This document shows positions 63,133 to 64,000 of a stretch of DNA of 64,000 nt, in pieces; position 1 is the stretch's first letter; every line of letters starts with the position of its first letter. The notes below the pieces were generated by a model that was given only the letters and a program-made list of their open reading frames with translations, had not been told where the DNA came from and ran no database searches. The DNA comes from Planctomycetota bacterium (lineage in GTDB: Bacteria > Planctomycetota > UBA1135 > UBA2386), in assembly GCA_020638655.1 (NCBI GenBank), contig JACKIC010000001.1, forward strand, positions 248,001-312,000, written 5' to 3'. Both the position numbers and the translations under genes were made by a program.

Positions 63133-64000
63133 ATGCCGAGCCCCAAGATCGCGCTCCTCGCCACCGCGGCGCTGTTCAGCTCTTCCCTCGCCGCTCAGAT
63201 CACCTACGTCGACGCCGACGTCGCCACCAATACGACGCTCGCCGACGGCACGCCGTACGTGCCGATGACGGTGACGAGCAGCATCGACAACGAGTGGACG
63301 CAGCGGCCGTTCGCCAACGGCGGCACGATCCTGTCGAGCCACGACGCGACCGGCAACGAAGACTGCCCGATGCTGCGCACGGTGATCTCAGGCCTCGTGC
63401 CGGGCGTGCCACACACGATCTACACCTACTGGTGGGGTGGAGCCAACGTGAACTGGCGCGGTCGCTGCGCGGTCGACACCGCACAGCCGGCGCCGCAGCT
63501 GGCGGGCTACAACAGCGTGCACTTCGCGACGTCGGCCTTCGCGCCGATGCAGCCGCTCGCGTTCGACGCGCCGCTCGGCGCCAACCAGACCTCGCTCGGG
63601 CTCACCCGCGACGCCCTCGGCTTCGAGACCACGGGGCACTTCACCAACCAGGTGATGATCCAGGAAGGCAACCGCTGGCTGTACGAGGTGGCGCTGGGCA
63701 CCTTCATGTCGAATGGCGCCGGTGAGATCTGGGTCTACGTCGACGACCTCGAGGGCAACCAGAGCAGCAGCAACCGCACGTGGTACGACGGCGTCGGCTG
63801 GGAATGGGCGCCGCTGGGACTCGGCAACAGCTGCGGCGCCCCCACCCCGTCGATCGGCTACATCGGCCAGCCGGTCACGACGCGCGACTTCACGGTGACC
63901 CTCGCCAACGCGCCGGCGAGTTCGCTGGGCATGCTCGTCATCGGCTTCAACGCGTCGTCGTGGAACAGCCTGCCGTTGCCGCTGTCGCTCGCGTCGTTCG
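63133..64000 (+). CDS. Secreted protein sharing a module with the divergent BNR protein (partial)
   Basis: The frame is open to the window edge (289 codons read). A signal peptide (MPSPKIALLATAALFSSSLAAQ) is followed by YVDADVATNTTLADG. About 190 residues of beta-rich sequence then run to EIWVYVDDLEGNQSSSNRTWYDGVGW. The start and end blocks of this region match those in the middle of the divergent 747-residue protein, so both proteins carry one homologous module. The rest, from GLGNSCGAPTPSIG, looks like a second beta domain of the kind that precedes the planctomycete C-terminal tail. Function unknown. Confidence 0.75.
   Translation, partial: MPSPKIALLATAALFSSSLAAQITYVDADVATNTTLADGTPYVPMTVTSSIDNEWTQRPFANGGTILSSHDATGNEDCPMLRTVISGLVPGVPHTIYTYWWGGANVNWRGRCAVDTAQPAPQLAGYNSVHFATSAFAPMQPLAFDAPLGANQTSLGLTRDALGFETTGHFTNQVMIQEGNRWLYEVALGTFMSNGAGEIWVYVDDLEGNQSSSNRTWYDGVGWEWAPLGLGNSCGAPTPSIGYIGQPVTTRDFTVTLANAPASSLGMLVIGFNASSWNSLPLPLSLASF

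Overview
The window is about 70% GC, has very strong G/C preference at third codon positions, and is densely packed with genes. Several signs point to a free-living Planctomycetota bacterium. These are a short PEP-CTERM protein next to an exosortase, a secreted protein ending in a planctomycete-style 'TLPNDPALRRLRFGLQGG' tail, a secreted BNR-repeat protein, and a typical flgBC-fliEFGHIJ/MotE/fliLMN operon. The phylum is inferred from gene content, not from a marker gene. I saw no rRNA, tRNA, CRISPR array or prophage. No stretch longer than 300 bases lacks a gene; the longest gaps (192 bases at 43909-44100 and 228 at 45508-45735) hold a leader hairpin and a terminator-like hairpin. Many very long antisense reading frames exist, but they are high-GC shadows.

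Layout. 1-5.9 kb (minus strand): two fatty-acid/CoA genes, a quinone reductase-alkB pair, a Fur/PerR-type regulator-dps pair with a visible operator and promoter, a flavin reductase, and an ECF42-type sigma factor behind its DGPF partner. 6-10.7 kb: a three-domain LplT-PlsC-Aas phospholipid repair protein, a divergent LysR regulator and a small ferredoxin. 10.8-14 kb: a MASE1-CHASE hybrid histidine kinase. 13.9-18.6 kb: an apparent yeaR-nsrR-metH operon with a divergent truncated hemoglobin, which looks like a nitric-oxide response locus. 18.6-24.5 kb: a ThrE-type exporter, a DUF4143 ATPase, a secreted ThuA-like gene broken by one in-frame TGA, and a complete 1.2-kb insertion sequence. 24.5-33.7 kb: a twelve-gene flagellar basal-body, switch and export operon read leftward, with a folded leader. 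33.9-36.1 kb: the ergothioneine pair egtD-egtB.

36-50 kb: a glycosyltransferase, an unknown protein and a degenerate hybrid kinase. Then rph (apparently CTG-initiated) and rdgB, an exosortase-EpsI fusion overlapping its likely PEP-CTERM substrate, a KamA-family radical SAM enzyme, a lipoprotein, an SGNH hydrolase and a polytopic membrane protein. 49.5-57.6 kb: a dienelactone hydrolase, then a copper locus. On the minus strand are a Cys-rich secreted protein, a CPxxG/CC repeat protein, a 59-residue lipoprotein, a TolC-type channel and a multicopper oxidase. On the plus strand are a CopA P-type ATPase and a CorE-like ECF sigma with a C-terminal Cys cluster. 57.6-64 kb: glyQ-glyS, then two divergent secreted proteins that share a module; the last runs off the window.

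The main themes are stress handling (peroxide/iron, NO, copper, alkylation, ergothioneine), motility, and export of surface proteins.
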